Positions 37,032 through 45,802 of a DNA stretch of 64,000 nucleotides are shown one piece after another. The notes below the pieces were generated by a model that saw only the letters and a program-made list of their open reading frames with translations, had not been told where the DNA came from and did not search any database. The translations under genes and the position numbers were made by a program. The first letter of the stretch is position 1. Every line of letters begins with the position of its first letter. The stretch comes from Qipengyuania seohaensis (GTDB lineage Bacteria > Pseudomonadota > Alphaproteobacteria > Sphingomonadales > Sphingomonadaceae): positions 2,391,001-2,455,000 of the forward strand of contig NZ_CP024920.1 in the NCBI RefSeq assembly GCF_002795865.1, written 5' to 3'.

Positions 37032-37553
37032 TTAGTCCGCACGTTCGCGTAATTGCGCGAGCGTGCGGTCTTCTTCGCTTATGAGGGCTACGATCCGTTC
37101 GCGGGCCTGCTCGATCGCGGTCACGTCTTCGGCGGCCACACGCTTTGCGGTATAGAGGGTGTCGATATCGCCGAGCGGCACCGCCGCCACGCTACGTGCC
37201 GAATCGAGCTCGGCAAGTGCGACCTGCGCGCTGGCCCAGGCGGGCGAACCCTCCGCCGTATTGGACGCCGACGCGACGAGGCGCTGTGCCCTTGGGGCAA
37301 GACGCACAAACTCTGCGTGGGCTTCTTCGGTGCGGGAGACGAGGGCGGGAAGCACGACGTCCAGCGTTCCGTCCAGATCGATCTCGACTTCGGGTACTTG
37401 GATCGCCTTGCGCTCCGGAGAGGCAAAACTGCCGTCCACCCGCTCCACATCCCGCACGGCGAGCGATGGGTAATCTCCACTCGAAGCGGCGCACCCACCG
37501 AGGGTGAGGACAAGAGCGGTAGAGAAACTTGCAATTCGCAGCATCGCGCTCAC
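37032..37553 (-). CDS. Hypothetical lipoprotein with helical C-terminal region
   Basis: 173 residues from GTG 37553, or start at ATG 37544. A lipobox LGGC puts the lipidated Cys at about 21. The rest is helical (TEEAHAEFVRLAPRAQRLV and the C-terminal EEDRTLAQLRER), probably a coiled-coil periplasmic domain. No family recognised. It is divergent from rplU. Confidence 0.7.
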   Translation of the reverse strand: MSAMLRIASFSTALVLTLGGCAASSGDYPSLAVRDVERVDGSFASPERKAIQVPEVEIDLDGTLDVVLPALVSRTEEAHAEFVRLAPRAQRLVASASNTAEGSPAWASAQVALAELDSARSVAAVPLGDIDTLYTAKRVAAEDVTAIEQARERIVALISEEDRTLAQLRERAD

Positions 37554-37610
37554 ATAGCATGCAGCAGGAAGCGCGCCAGCGAGAATGGCAAAAAATGCCA
37601 GCCGCCAGCG

Positions 37611-37639
37611 TTGACTTGATTGCGGGATTCGCCTAACGG
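37611..37639 (+). promoter_or_regulatory. Predicted sigma-70-type promoter of rplU-rpmA
   Basis: TTGACT (37611-37616) and TAACGG (37634-37639) have an ideal 17-base spacer. A TGGCA-AAAAA-TGCCA inverted repeat lies just upstream (37586-37600). The leader to ATG 37734 would be about 85 bases, allowing leader regulation as in other L21 operons. Consensus match only. Confidence 0.5.
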
Positions 37640-37733
37640 CACGCTTCTTTCCGGGCCCGCCCTAGGTGGGTCGACGGGTGCGCCGTAGATTCGCAAGGAT
37701 GCGGCACAGCAATTTGAACGAGAGATAACGACC

Positions 37734-38243
37734 ATGTTCGCAGTAGTGCGCACGGGCGGCAAGCAATACCGGGTTGCCGCCGGAGACAAGATCGCGGTTG
37801 AGAAGCTGGCTGGCGAAGCCGGTGATACCATCACGCTGGGTGACGTCCTGCTTGCAGGCGAAGGCGACAAGATCGCCGATGCTGCCAAGACCACCGTCTC
37901 GGCTGAAATCATCGCCCAGGCGAAGAGCGAGAAGGTCACGGTCTTCAAGAAGCGCCGCCGCCACAACTATCGCCGCAAGAACGGCCACCGCCAGCAGATG
38001 ACCCTGCTGCGCATCACTGCTGTCGGCGACTCGAAGGCCGAGAAGAAGGCTGCTCCCAAGAAGGAAGCGGCGCCCAAGGCCGAAGAAAAGAAGGCCGCTC
38101 CGAAGAAGGACACTTCCGAAGAGAAGGCTGCGCCCAAGGCCAAGAAGGCAGCGCCGAAGAAGGCTGCTGCTACGAAGGCGGCCCCCGCCAAGAAGGCTCC
38201 TGCCAAGAAGGCAGCAGCCAAGAAGACCGAATCCAAGAAGTAA
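37734..38243 (+). CDS. rplU: 50S ribosomal protein L21 with long Lys/Ala/Pro tail
   Basis: Residues 1 to about 103 are L21 ([34 protein letters not shown]). The remaining 65 or so residues are a repetitive Lys/Ala/Pro/Glu-rich tail ([21 protein letters not shown]). Such tails occur on L21 in several Sphingomonadales. The protein binds 23S rRNA. rpmA follows 12 bases on. Confidence 0.97.
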   Translation: MFAVVRTGGKQYRVAAGDKIAVEKLAGEAGDTITLGDVLLAGEGDKIADAAKTTVSAEIIAQAKSEKVTVFKKRRRHNYRRKNGHRQQMTLLRITAVGDSKAEKKAAPKKEAAPKAEEKKAAPKKDTSEEKAAPKAKKAAPKKAAATKAAPAKKAPAKKAAAKKTESKK

Positions 38244-38255
38244 GGAACCCGGACC

Positions 38256-38525
38256 ATGGCACATAAAAAAGCAGGCGGTTCATCGCGTAACGGTCGCGAC
38301 TCAGCCGGTCGTCGTCTTGGTGTGAAGAAGTTCGGCAGCGAAAACGTCGTCGCCGGCAACATTATCGTGCGTCAGCGCGGCACGAAGTTCTACCCGGCCG
38401 TCAACGTCGGCATGGGCAAGGACCACACGCTGTTCGCGCTTACCGACGGCGTCGTCCGATTCCACTCGGGCAAGCTCGGCCGCAAATACGTATCGGTCGA
38501 CCAAATGGCGGAAGCCGCCGAATAA
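38256..38525 (+). CDS. rpmA: 50S ribosomal protein L27
   Basis: 89 residues beginning [16 protein letters not shown], whose N-terminus reaches the peptidyl-transferase centre. It uses the usual rplU-rpmA pairing and is followed by a strong terminator. Confidence 0.98.
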   Translation: MAHKKAGGSSRNGRDSAGRRLGVKKFGSENVVAGNIIVRQRGTKFYPAVNVGMGKDHTLFALTDGVVRFHSGKLGRKYVSVDQMAEAAE

Positions 38526-38593
38526 CCGGACAATCCGATAACGGGATCGTCCAAACGGGACGGTCCCAGCCGGGCTAACGATCCGGCAGACGA

Positions 38594-38630
38594 AGAGGGA
38601 GATGGGGCCGACCCGTCTCCCTCTTGTCGT
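38594..38630 (+). terminator. Rho-independent terminator after rpmA
   Basis: AGAGGGAGATGGG pairs with CCCGTCTCCCTCT (one G-T pair) around a short GCCGA loop, followed by TGTCGTTT. Confidence 0.8.
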
Positions 38631-38737
38631 TTCTCCCTCTTCAAAACCGCATAGGCGAAAATTGCCTTTCGCCATCACGCAATTGTCACGCGTCCGGCCT
38701 AGGAGCCCGGAGCGTGGACCTGACGGGGAGTAAACGC

Positions 38738-39277
38738 ATGTTCCATATCACCGAGAGGCTGCTGCTGCGGCCTGCATGGCCCGAAGATGCCGAGGCACTG
38801 TTTGGCGGGATCGCCGACGAAGGTGTCGTCCGCAATCTTGCCCGCGCGCCGTGGCCGTATCTCCCCGAACATGCGCGAGAATTCGTCAAGCGCGAGCAGG
38901 ACCAACGCGTCCCCAATTTCCTCATGACGCTACCCGGCGAGCATGGCTCGCGAATCATCGGCTCGATCGGGCTGGGTGAGACCGAAACTGGCGTCGAGCT
39001 CGGCTACTGGATCGCGCGGCCCTATTGGGGTCAGGGCTATGCGACCGAGGCCGGACTGGGCGTGCTCGAAGTGGCGAAGCTGCTCGGCTATCGTCAGATC
39101 GAGGCCGGGCACTTCCTCGACAATCCCGCGTCGGGCCGGGTCTTGCGCAAGCTTGGCTTCCGGCCCACGGGACGGGTCGCGAAGCGGTACAGCTGTGCGC
39201 GCGGCGCGGATGTCGATTGCGCCCTTTTCGAACTGAACCTCGACCAAACCAAGGTTGCGCCGCCGATGGCGGCTTGA
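38738..39277 (+). CDS. GNAT family N-acetyltransferase (RimJ-like)
   Basis: 179 residues of the RimJ/RimL-type GNAT fold. The acetyl-CoA loop is RPYWGQGYATEAG and RVLRKLGFRPTG closes the domain; TERLLLRPAWPEDAEALF is the usual N-terminus. It probably acetylates a protein N-terminus or small amine. ATG 38738 follows GGGGAG. An upstream in-frame extension (VDLTGSKR) is less likely. Confidence 0.9.
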   Translation: MFHITERLLLRPAWPEDAEALFGGIADEGVVRNLARAPWPYLPEHAREFVKREQDQRVPNFLMTLPGEHGSRIIGSIGLGETETGVELGYWIARPYWGQGYATEAGLGVLEVAKLLGYRQIEAGHFLDNPASGRVLRKLGFRPTGRVAKRYSCARGADVDCALFELNLDQTKVAPPMAA

Positions 39278-39286
39278 ACAAGATAA

Positions 39287-39316
39287 AAGGCCCCGCGTTC
39301 GCTCGCGGGGCCTTCC
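39287..39316. terminator. Bidirectional rho-independent terminator between convergent genes
   Basis: AAGGCCCCGCG and CGCGGGGCCTT form an 11-pair stem around TTCGCT. It ends the GNAT gene on the plus strand and can serve the convergent hydrolase gene on the minus strand. Confidence 0.85.
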
Positions 39317-39336
39317 TTGCGACCCGATGGCTCGGG

Positions 39337-40215
39337 TTATTCGGCGGGGAGAAGGGCGTCTTCGAACTCGCCCTCGTACAGTCCGATCAATTCGCGATCG
39401 TCGTGATCCCATGGGTGGAAGCCGGGCTTGAAATAGCTCAGCCACGCCGGGAAGATGCGGCGCACGACACCAGGCGAAACGGTGAGGTACTTGAACAGGC
39501 CCCACTTCGCCTTGAAGCCGGTGATGCCATCCTGCTCCAGCAGGTTGAGCGAATCGATCCAGCGGTTCTTGAAGAAGCGGGCCGTGACTGTCAGCATCAC
39601 GAGGCTGCGCACTTTCCAGCGACGGAACGGCGTCCAGTCCTTGGTTGCGTGGTTCCAGGTGTCGTAGGCGACGCCCTTGTGTTCGATTTCCTCGGCCGCA
39701 TGCCAGCGCCACATTTTGCGCACTTCTGGATCCGCGTCCCTGAAGTGCTGCGGGTTGGCGAGAAATTCCGCTGCCATCATGGCAGTGTAGTGCTCCAGCG
39801 CCATGGTGACGGCGAGGTTTGCAATGGCAGGGCGACCCTTGGTGAGCGCCAGCATTTCAGCGACGCGCGTGTCGATTGCCTTGATGTCGTACCTGGCGTT
39901 CTCGGCCAGCTTGTTGAAGGCGATGTGTTCGCGGGTGTGATTGATTTCCTGCCGCACGAACGCGCGGATTTCCGCCTCCAGCTTGGGATCGGCACCTTCG
40001 CGGTGTGCCTTCACGGCTTCGATGAAGAATGCCTCTCCGCGCGGGAAGGTGGCAGAAAGCGCATTGTGCCATGCCGTGCCGAAGGGTTCTCCGGCCCACC
40101 AGCGGCGCGGGTTGGTTCCGCGATTGAAACGCTCGTCGCGCACGGTGATGGTGAGATCGGCCGGGGTCGGCGCAGTCTTGGCGGTTGCGGTATCGATGGG
40201 GAGGGGGGCGTTCAT
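39337..40215 (-). CDS. Predicted metal-dependent hydrolase (PF10118-type)
   Basis: 292 residues, mostly helical. EINHTREHIAFN and AAEEIEHKGVAYD give ferritin-like Glu and His motifs consistent with a diiron or zinc site. The family is annotated as a putative metal-dependent hydrolase; the reaction is unknown. It diverges from a TetR gene, and two palindromes lie between them, so it is probably the TetR target. Start ATG 40215. Confidence 0.88.
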   Translation of the reverse strand: MNAPLPIDTATAKTAPTPADLTITVRDERFNRGTNPRRWWAGEPFGTAWHNALSATFPRGEAFFIEAVKAHREGADPKLEAEIRAFVRQEINHTREHIAFNKLAENARYDIKAIDTRVAEMLALTKGRPAIANLAVTMALEHYTAMMAAEFLANPQHFRDADPEVRKMWRWHAAEEIEHKGVAYDTWNHATKDWTPFRRWKVRSLVMLTVTARFFKNRWIDSLNLLEQDGITGFKAKWGLFKYLTVSPGVVRRIFPAWLSYFKPGFHPWDHDDRELIGLYEGEFEDALLPAE

Positions 40216-40232
40216 GTCCTGCTCCGTGATTA

Positions 40233-40250
40233 ACTTACATCAGTGTAAGT
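40233..40250. promoter_or_regulatory. Palindrome 1 in the TetR/hydrolase intergenic region
   Basis: ACTTACA and TGTAAGT form a perfect 7-base inverted repeat around TCAG. Its position between divergent genes, one of them TetR, makes it the best candidate operator. Confidence 0.6.
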
Positions 40251-40259
40251 AGCGGCTAC

Positions 40260-40273
40260 TGACATAAGTGTCA
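40260..40273. promoter_or_regulatory. Palindrome 2 in the TetR/hydrolase intergenic region
   Basis: TGACA and TGTCA form a perfect 5-base inverted repeat around TAAG, nine bases past palindrome 1 and with the same four-base spacing. It may be a second TetR site or a promoter-associated element. Confidence 0.45.
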
Positions 40274-40308
40274 ATAAGGTTCGCGGGCGGCTTCCCCTGT
40301 CCGCCGCA

Positions 40309-40929
40309 ATGGTTTACCGCTCTGCCGCAATGGCAACCCGCAAACGACTTTCACCCGAAGAATCGCGCCTCGCAGCCCTGGAGGCCGCCCGCGGTCTTTT
40401 GATCGAAACAGGGCCTCAGTCGGTGACGCTGAAAGCGGTCGCCGCGCGGATCGGGCGCACGCATGCGAACCTGCTCCACCATTTCGGCTCCGCTGCCGGC
40501 CTGCAGAAAGCGCTTGCCGGGCATCTGGCCGAAGCCGTCTGCGCGACAATCGCCGACGCGGTTCGCGCCAGCCGCGCCGGCCTGGGCCACCCGCGCGAAG
40601 TGGTCGACCTCGCTTTCGATGCCTTCGACAAGGAAGGCGCGGGCGCGCTTGCCAGCTGGATGATCCTGACCGGCAATGAGGATGCGCTCACCCCGATCGT
40701 GGAAACGATCCACGAACTGGTGGACGAGATCGCGCCCGAGGAGGCCGCCCATAGCGGATCGGCCACGCAGGTTCACGAAGAAACGCTGGCGCTGGTCCTG
40801 ATGGCCATGGGCGATGCGCTGATCGGCAGCGCGCTGGCGCGCTCGCTCGGCCTGCCGGAAACGGCGGCTCGCGACCGCGCCGAGCGGATGCTGGTACGCT
40901 CGCTCGAAGCGGTCGCCGACAAGTCCTAG
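40309..40929 (+). CDS. TetR family transcriptional regulator
   Basis: 206 residues from ATG 40309; ATG 40330 is an alternative. The helix-turn-helix (about 38-60) reads SVTLKAVAARIGRTHANLLHHFG. The C-terminal ligand domain is hydrophobic and shows no ligand clue. It is divergent from the PF10118-type hydrolase, so it probably represses that gene and itself. It converges with the S41 peptidase, overlapping by four bases. Confidence 0.92.
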   Translation: MVYRSAAMATRKRLSPEESRLAALEAARGLLIETGPQSVTLKAVAARIGRTHANLLHHFGSAAGLQKALAGHLAEAVCATIADAVRASRAGLGHPREVVDLAFDAFDKEGAGALASWMILTGNEDALTPIVETIHELVDEIAPEEAAHSGSATQVHEETLALVLMAMGDALIGSALARSLGLPETAARDRAERMLVRSLEAVADKS

Positions 40930-42020
40930 CGCCCCTCGCTGGGGTCCTTCCAGCCGGGCAGGTCGAGCTTGCCTTCGGCGAGCCTAGCCTCGACGCCCGC
41001 GATGTCCTCTGCCCGATCCGGGTTCGCTTCCCTGATCGCGGCCAGCGCCCGGCCAATGGCGGTAGTCATCGCCTGGTCGGCGTCGACGGCGATATCCGGC
41101 TTCACCCCGACATGCTCCCAATTGGTGCCGGTAACCGGATTGATGGCGCGCCCGGTAGGGATGAAGGCGGCAAAGCCGTGGCCGAGCGGGACCATCATGC
41201 CCGGGTTCGCGCCGCCGCCGGTGGTCTCGCCGACCAGCGTGCCGCGCTCCTGCGTCTGGATGTCGTAGGCGAATTCCTCGCCGCCTGAGAACGTATAGCT
41301 CGAGGTCAGGACGAACAGCGGCCCGATGTAGCGCGTGGCGACGCTCTGGTTGGTCCAGAACTCGCGCGTGCGGTCCTGGGTGCGCTCGTAAATGCTATTG
41401 ATGTGGCGCACGTCGCCCTTGGCGAAGAGATGGCTGACGAGCTGGGCCACCGATGCCGGGTCGCCGCCGCCATTGGCGCGCAGGTCGATGATAAGCGCAT
41501 CGCTGCCGTCGAGCAGTTGCATGGCGGCCTCATAGGCCGGCGCGACGCCTTCGGGCGGGCCGAAGAAGCGGACGTCGAGATAGCCGACATTGCCGGGAAG
41601 GCGCATGGTGCGAAAGATGCCGAAGCCATTGGCTGCCATCTCGCGCTGCATCTCCTCGACTTCCTCGGGCGTATGCTTGTTGGGATCGGCCCCTTCGGGC
41701 GGAGGCGCGAAGCCGGGGATGAAGCGGACCTGCAAATGGCGGTCGTTGCCCGCTTCGCGCAGGTCGGTGCGCAGCGCATCGGCGAAGGCGCGGGCGGTGG
41801 CATGGCTGCGGTATGTTCCGGTCGCTGCCTTTTCGCGCAGGGCGGCAGCGGTTTCTTCCCCCTTGTCCGGGAAGACATATTTGTCGATCATCGCTTCGGC
41901 GAGTGCGCCGACCACCTCACTGCGGACGGCCTCGTCGACCTGTGGGTCAGGCGCATCCTGCGCGATGGCGGTCTGGGACGTCACGGCCAGGGCGGCCGCA
42001 AACAGCATCGATCTTTTCAT
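40926..42020 (-). CDS. Exported S41 family peptidase
   Basis: 364 residues. A signal peptide (ending TAIAQDA, about 1-21) is followed by a C-terminal-processing-like domain. IIDLRANGGGDPASV and TSSYTFSGGEEFAYDIQ contain the oxyanion and nucleophile Ser region, and VGETTGGGANPG the loop after it. No PDZ domain is obvious. Probable periplasmic protease; substrate unknown. Start ATG 42020. Confidence 0.9.
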   Translation of the reverse strand: MKRSMLFAAALAVTSQTAIAQDAPDPQVDEAVRSEVVGALAEAMIDKYVFPDKGEETAAALREKAATGTYRSHATARAFADALRTDLREAGNDRHLQVRFIPGFAPPPEGADPNKHTPEEVEEMQREMAANGFGIFRTMRLPGNVGYLDVRFFGPPEGVAPAYEAAMQLLDGSDALIIDLRANGGGDPASVAQLVSHLFAKGDVRHINSIYERTQDRTREFWTNQSVATRYIGPLFVLTSSYTFSGGEEFAYDIQTQERGTLVGETTGGGANPGMMVPLGHGFAAFIPTGRAINPVTGTNWEHVGVKPDIAVDADQAMTTAIGRALAAIREANPDRAEDIAGVEARLAEGKLDLPGWKDPSEGR

Positions 42021-42089
42021 CGGTCATAACCCTCATACCAACTCTTTCGTCCCCGCGGGATGGATTAGCGAGAGCGGCACGAGCGGCTA

Positions 42090-42827
42090 TCAGTCCTCGA
42101 CGAATGCGCGTTCCAGCCAGACCGGCACTGTCGCCGGGTGGATGTCGGCAACGCGCAGATGGTCTACCGCCAGTCCGAGGTCGTCGTAGGTAGCCTTGCG
42201 TCGCTTTTCGTCGGATTTCTCGAGCGGGACCACCATCAGTCGGCGGTTGACCTTGCTGCGCCAATTCATCCGGGCGGTGTTTTCCTGGCCGATGTAGCAT
42301 CCCTTGTCGAAAGCCACGCCATGCAGTTCCACGGCATTGGTTTCCAGCCAGAGGATGTCGCCCATCTCGCCATATCCTTCGGGCACACCCAGACCGAGCC
42401 GGTGCGCGAGATACGCGTCGTCGGCGGGCTCGTCCTCTTCCGATACGGGTGCCAGCCAGCGTTGCCCCAACGACGCCAGGCGCGGGTCGGCTGCGCCGCC
42501 GTCTCCCGGCTCTTTCTGCCAATGGACGCCAAGGCTTTCATCGACAGCGATGTCGATCTTGCGGCGCAAGCGGTACAGGGAAAGGCGCTTGGCGAGGCTT
42601 TCCGCCTGGTCCTTCTCGCAATCGAGCAGGATTTCGCCGTCGGCGGCTGGCCAGACGAATATGTCGAACAGCATCTTGCCCTGAGGCGTCAGGAGCGCTG
42701 CGTAAACCGGCAAGGCTCCGCGCACATCGTTGGTAAGCAGCCCCTGGAGGAAGGCGGCGACGTCCTCTTCCCCGTCGGAAGGGGAAAGGCGGATCACGGC
42801 GCGGTCGAACAGGCGGCTTGCAGTCAT
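42090..42827 (-). CDS. ygfZ: YgfZ/GcvT folate-binding protein
   Basis: 245 residues of the GcvT-like family with the YgfZ signature KGCYIGQENTARM in its last part. YgfZ uses tetrahydrofolate to support the assembly or repair of iron-sulfur enzymes. It diverges from the patatin gene; the start codons lie about 18 bases apart, so their promoters must overlap the opposite genes. Confidence 0.92.
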   Translation of the reverse strand: MTASRLFDRAVIRLSPSDGEEDVAAFLQGLLTNDVRGALPVYAALLTPQGKMLFDIFVWPAADGEILLDCEKDQAESLAKRLSLYRLRRKIDIAVDESLGVHWQKEPGDGGAADPRLASLGQRWLAPVSEEDEPADDAYLAHRLGLGVPEGYGEMGDILWLETNAVELHGVAFDKGCYIGQENTARMNWRSKVNRRLMVVPLEKSDEKRRKATYDDLGLAVDHLRVADIHPATVPVWLERAFVED

Positions 42828-42844
42828 GGGTGACAGATAGGCGG

Positions 42845-43690
42845 ATGCTGGCCATAGGCAATGTTGTGAATTTCGATTTCGAACAATTGGTCTTTTCCGG
42901 CGGAGGGATTCGCTGCTTCTGGCATGGCGGCTTCCTGGCCCAAGCGGGCGATGCGCTGGCGCTGGACCCGGTCAGGATCAGCGGAGTTTCCGGCGGCGCC
43001 CTGAGCGCGGCCACCTGGATCGGAGACCGTGAACGCGATCTCCTTATTCTCATGACCGAAGCCTTCGAGATCAACGAAGCTAACTATGCCCGCAATCGAT
43101 CGAATTATACGCCGCACCAGGAAATCTACCGCGCCGTTGTCGAAACGACGCTGGATGCCGAAGCGATCGAGCGGATAGCTGGAGGTCCGCAGTTCCAGGT
43201 CTATCTGTCGTGTCCGCCCCGCGGCATGCCACCCATGGCAGCCGCGCTTTTTTACGGCGTGCTCTACAAGCTGGATCAGGCGGTCCGCTCTACCCCGCAC
43301 CTGACATGGCCGCGCGGTGCAGGCCTGACGACGTTGTGCGTGGATGCGAGGCAGGCGGCCCGCGATGGTGCCTTGGTCGACCTGATCTGCGCGGCTGCGA
43401 CCATTCCCCCGGTGTTCGACGTGCCCCGGTGGGAGGGTGATCGCGTTCTCGACGGTGGGATGCTCGACAAGGCGCCGCCGCCCCAGCCGGATAACGGCCG
43501 CACGCTAACCCTGCTTTCGAGCCGCTATGCCCGTTTCCCGGATGAGGCCCGCAAAACCTACGTCCAGCCGAGCCGTGAAGTCGCTGCCGACAAGATCGAC
43601 TTCGCAGACGCCTCGAAGGTGACGCGAACTTGGGAACAGGGTGAGGAGGATGCGCGGGCATGGCTGGCAGATCGGCAAAAGCAGGGCTAA
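42845..43690 (+). CDS. Patatin-like phospholipase
   Basis: 281 residues. The oxyanion glycine loop is SGGGIRCFW (18-26), the nucleophile is Ser49 in GVSGGAL, and the dyad Asp is in VLDGGMLDK. It lacks an obvious signal peptide and probably acts on membrane lipids or is a cytoplasmic acyl hydrolase. ATG 42845 is used; a GTG at 42866 is the other option. pyrC starts 13 bases after its stop. Confidence 0.9.
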   Translation: MLAIGNVVNFDFEQLVFSGGGIRCFWHGGFLAQAGDALALDPVRISGVSGGALSAATWIGDRERDLLILMTEAFEINEANYARNRSNYTPHQEIYRAVVETTLDAEAIERIAGGPQFQVYLSCPPRGMPPMAAALFYGVLYKLDQAVRSTPHLTWPRGAGLTTLCVDARQAARDGALVDLICAAATIPPVFDVPRWEGDRVLDGGMLDKAPPPQPDNGRTLTLLSSRYARFPDEARKTYVQPSREVAADKIDFADASKVTRTWEQGEEDARAWLADRQKQG

Positions 43691-43703
43691 GGGAACCGCG
43701 ATC

Positions 43704-44741
43704 ATGACCCAGACACTCACCATCCGCCGCCCCGACGACTGGCACCTGCATTTCCGCGACGGAGCGACCATGGAAGCCGTCGTGCCACACACGGCGCGCC
43801 AGTTCGCGCGAGCGATCGTGATGCCGAACCTGTCGCCGCCGGTTACGACCAGCGCCCTAGCGAGAGAATACCGCGACCGGATCAGTGCAGCGGTGCCCGC
43901 AGGTGTCGACTTCACGCCGCTAATGACCGCCTATCTCACCGACGAGACCGATCCGTCGGACCTTGCCACCGGCTATGTAGAAGGCGCCCTGACCGCTGCC
44001 AAGCTCTATCCCGCAGGGGCTACGACCAATTCCGCCCACGGCGTGACCGACGTGGCCAATATCGAGGGCGTCCTCGAGAAGATGGCGGAAATCGGAATGC
44101 CGCTGTGCGTGCATGGCGAAGTCACCCATGCCGATATCGACATATTCGACCGTGAAGCCGTTTTCATCGATCGCGTTCTTGCGCCGCTGGTCAAGCGCCT
44201 GCCAGAATTGAAGGTGATCTTCGAACACATCACGACGCGGCAGGCGGTCGAGTTCGTGGATGCGTCCGGCCAGAATATCGCGGCGACGATTACGCCGCAG
44301 CACCTCCACATCAACCGGAACGCCATTCTCGTCGGCGGGATCAGGCCGCATATGTTCTGCCTGCCGGTAGCCAAGCGGGAAGAGCATCGTCTTGCACTTC
44401 GCCAGGCGGCCACCGGCGGTTCGGCCAAGTATTTCCTCGGCACCGACAGCGCCCCGCACTATCGCCATGACAAGGAATCGGCCTGCGGCTGTGCGGGCAT
44501 CTTCAATGCGCCGTTCGCGCTCGAAAGCTATGTCACGGTGTTCGACGAGGAAGATGCGCTCGACCGGTTCGAGGCCTTTGCCAGCCTGAACGGCCCGGCC
44601 TTCTATTCGCTGCCCGTGAATGAAGAGACGGTCACGCTGGAAAAGAACGCGGTCAAGGTTCCGGATGAAGTCGACGGCGGGGAAGCCCGGATCGTCCCCT
44701 TCCACGCCGGCGAAACGCTCAGCTGGCGGCTGGCGTCCTAG
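43704..44741 (+). CDS. pyrC: Dihydroorotase
   Basis: Closes carbamoyl aspartate to dihydroorotate in pyrimidine synthesis. 345 residues of the class II form. HLHFRDG supplies metal ligands His14 and His16, Lys100 in AAKLYPAGAT is the carboxylated bridging Lys, CVHGEV and FEHITT supply more His, and GTDSAPH the catalytic Asp. ATG 43704; the frame is open upstream to 43641. Confidence 0.97.
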   Translation: MTQTLTIRRPDDWHLHFRDGATMEAVVPHTARQFARAIVMPNLSPPVTTSALAREYRDRISAAVPAGVDFTPLMTAYLTDETDPSDLATGYVEGALTAAKLYPAGATTNSAHGVTDVANIEGVLEKMAEIGMPLCVHGEVTHADIDIFDREAVFIDRVLAPLVKRLPELKVIFEHITTRQAVEFVDASGQNIAATITPQHLHINRNAILVGGIRPHMFCLPVAKREEHRLALRQAATGGSAKYFLGTDSAPHYRHDKESACGCAGIFNAPFALESYVTVFDEEDALDRFEAFASLNGPAFYSLPVNEETVTLEKNAVKVPDEVDGGEARIVPFHAGETLSWRLAS

Positions 44742-45621
44742 ACCGGTTCCACAAATCCCATACGAAGATCACTGCCGCCATCCAGATGCAGGCGAAGCAG
44801 GCCGCCTGCGCCCATTTCAGCTGTTCTCCGAACACGGTCAGGCCGAGCACGAAGACGATGCTTGGCGCGAGGAACTGGATGAAGCCCAGCGTCGAATAGG
44901 GCAGTTTGCGCGCCGCGATTGCGACCAGCAGCAGCGGAAATGCGGTCAACGCTCCACCCAGCATGATCGCCGCACCGAGCCCGAACGACTGCGTGAACGA
45001 TGACCCTTCCGGCAATCCGGCATAATAAATTGCGACGCCTGCCGCCGGAACGCTAAGTAGAAGGGATTCGATGGTGAGACCGGGCAGGGCGCCCACGTCC
45101 ACCTGCTTGCGGATAAGGCCGTAGGTGCCAAAACTCAGCGCCAGGGTCAGGCTGATCCAGAGCGTCGTGAGAGCGCCTGCCAGAAGCATGGAGACACCGA
45201 CACCGGCCAGCGCCACCGCTGCCCACTGAGCGCGGCTCAATCGCTCTCCCAATAACAGTGTGCCCAAGAGGACGTTGACCAGTGGGTTGATGTAATAGCC
45301 AAGGCTGGCCGCGTAGACATTGCCCTGCTGGATAGCCCAGACGTAGACGACCCAGTTGACCGCGATCAGGGTGGCGCTGGTCAGCAGGAGCAGCATCACC
45401 TTCGGCGTCGCAAAGGCGGCTCTCAGCTGGGGCAGTTGCTTCCTGGCGGCCACGATCACGAGGCAAAGGGGAAGCGTCCACAGGATACGCCAGCCGACGA
45501 ATTCGAACGCCGGAACTTCCCTCACGAGGAGCAGGTACAGCGGCAGGAATCCCCATATTACATAGGCACCCAGCGCGGAGGTAAGGCCCGAACGGCGCTG
45601 GTCGGATTCTGTCGTGTCCAT
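44719..45621 (-). CDS. rarD: RarD-type EamA family transporter
   Basis: 300-residue inner-membrane protein with about 10 helices, of the RarD branch of the EamA (DMT) superfamily. The N-terminus GLTSALGAYVIWGFLPLYL, then NWVVYVWAIQQGNVYAASLGYYINPLVNV, match RarD. Substrate unknown. It converges with pyrC with a 23-base overlap. ATG 45621. Confidence 0.93.
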   Translation of the reverse strand: MDTTESDQRRSGLTSALGAYVIWGFLPLYLLLVREVPAFEFVGWRILWTLPLCLVIVAARKQLPQLRAAFATPKVMLLLLTSATLIAVNWVVYVWAIQQGNVYAASLGYYINPLVNVLLGTLLLGERLSRAQWAAVALAGVGVSMLLAGALTTLWISLTLALSFGTYGLIRKQVDVGALPGLTIESLLLSVPAAGVAIYYAGLPEGSSFTQSFGLGAAIMLGGALTAFPLLLVAIAARKLPYSTLGFIQFLAPSIVFVLGLTVFGEQLKWAQAACFACIWMAAVIFVWDLWNRSRTPAAS

Positions 45622-45802
45622 GAACCGCTGCCGCCTAGGCCTGCTTCTACCGGGCCGCAAGCCTCAATTCGTCGTGCGTTAATGCTCAACTCGTCGAAAC
45701 TGAACCAATCTGACTGCGGCGTTGCAAATCGTTCAGGAAGCGGAGCGTAATTCTGAACGCCATCGACGCACCCCGAGTCGAATACGACCAAGGATTTGAA
45801 TT

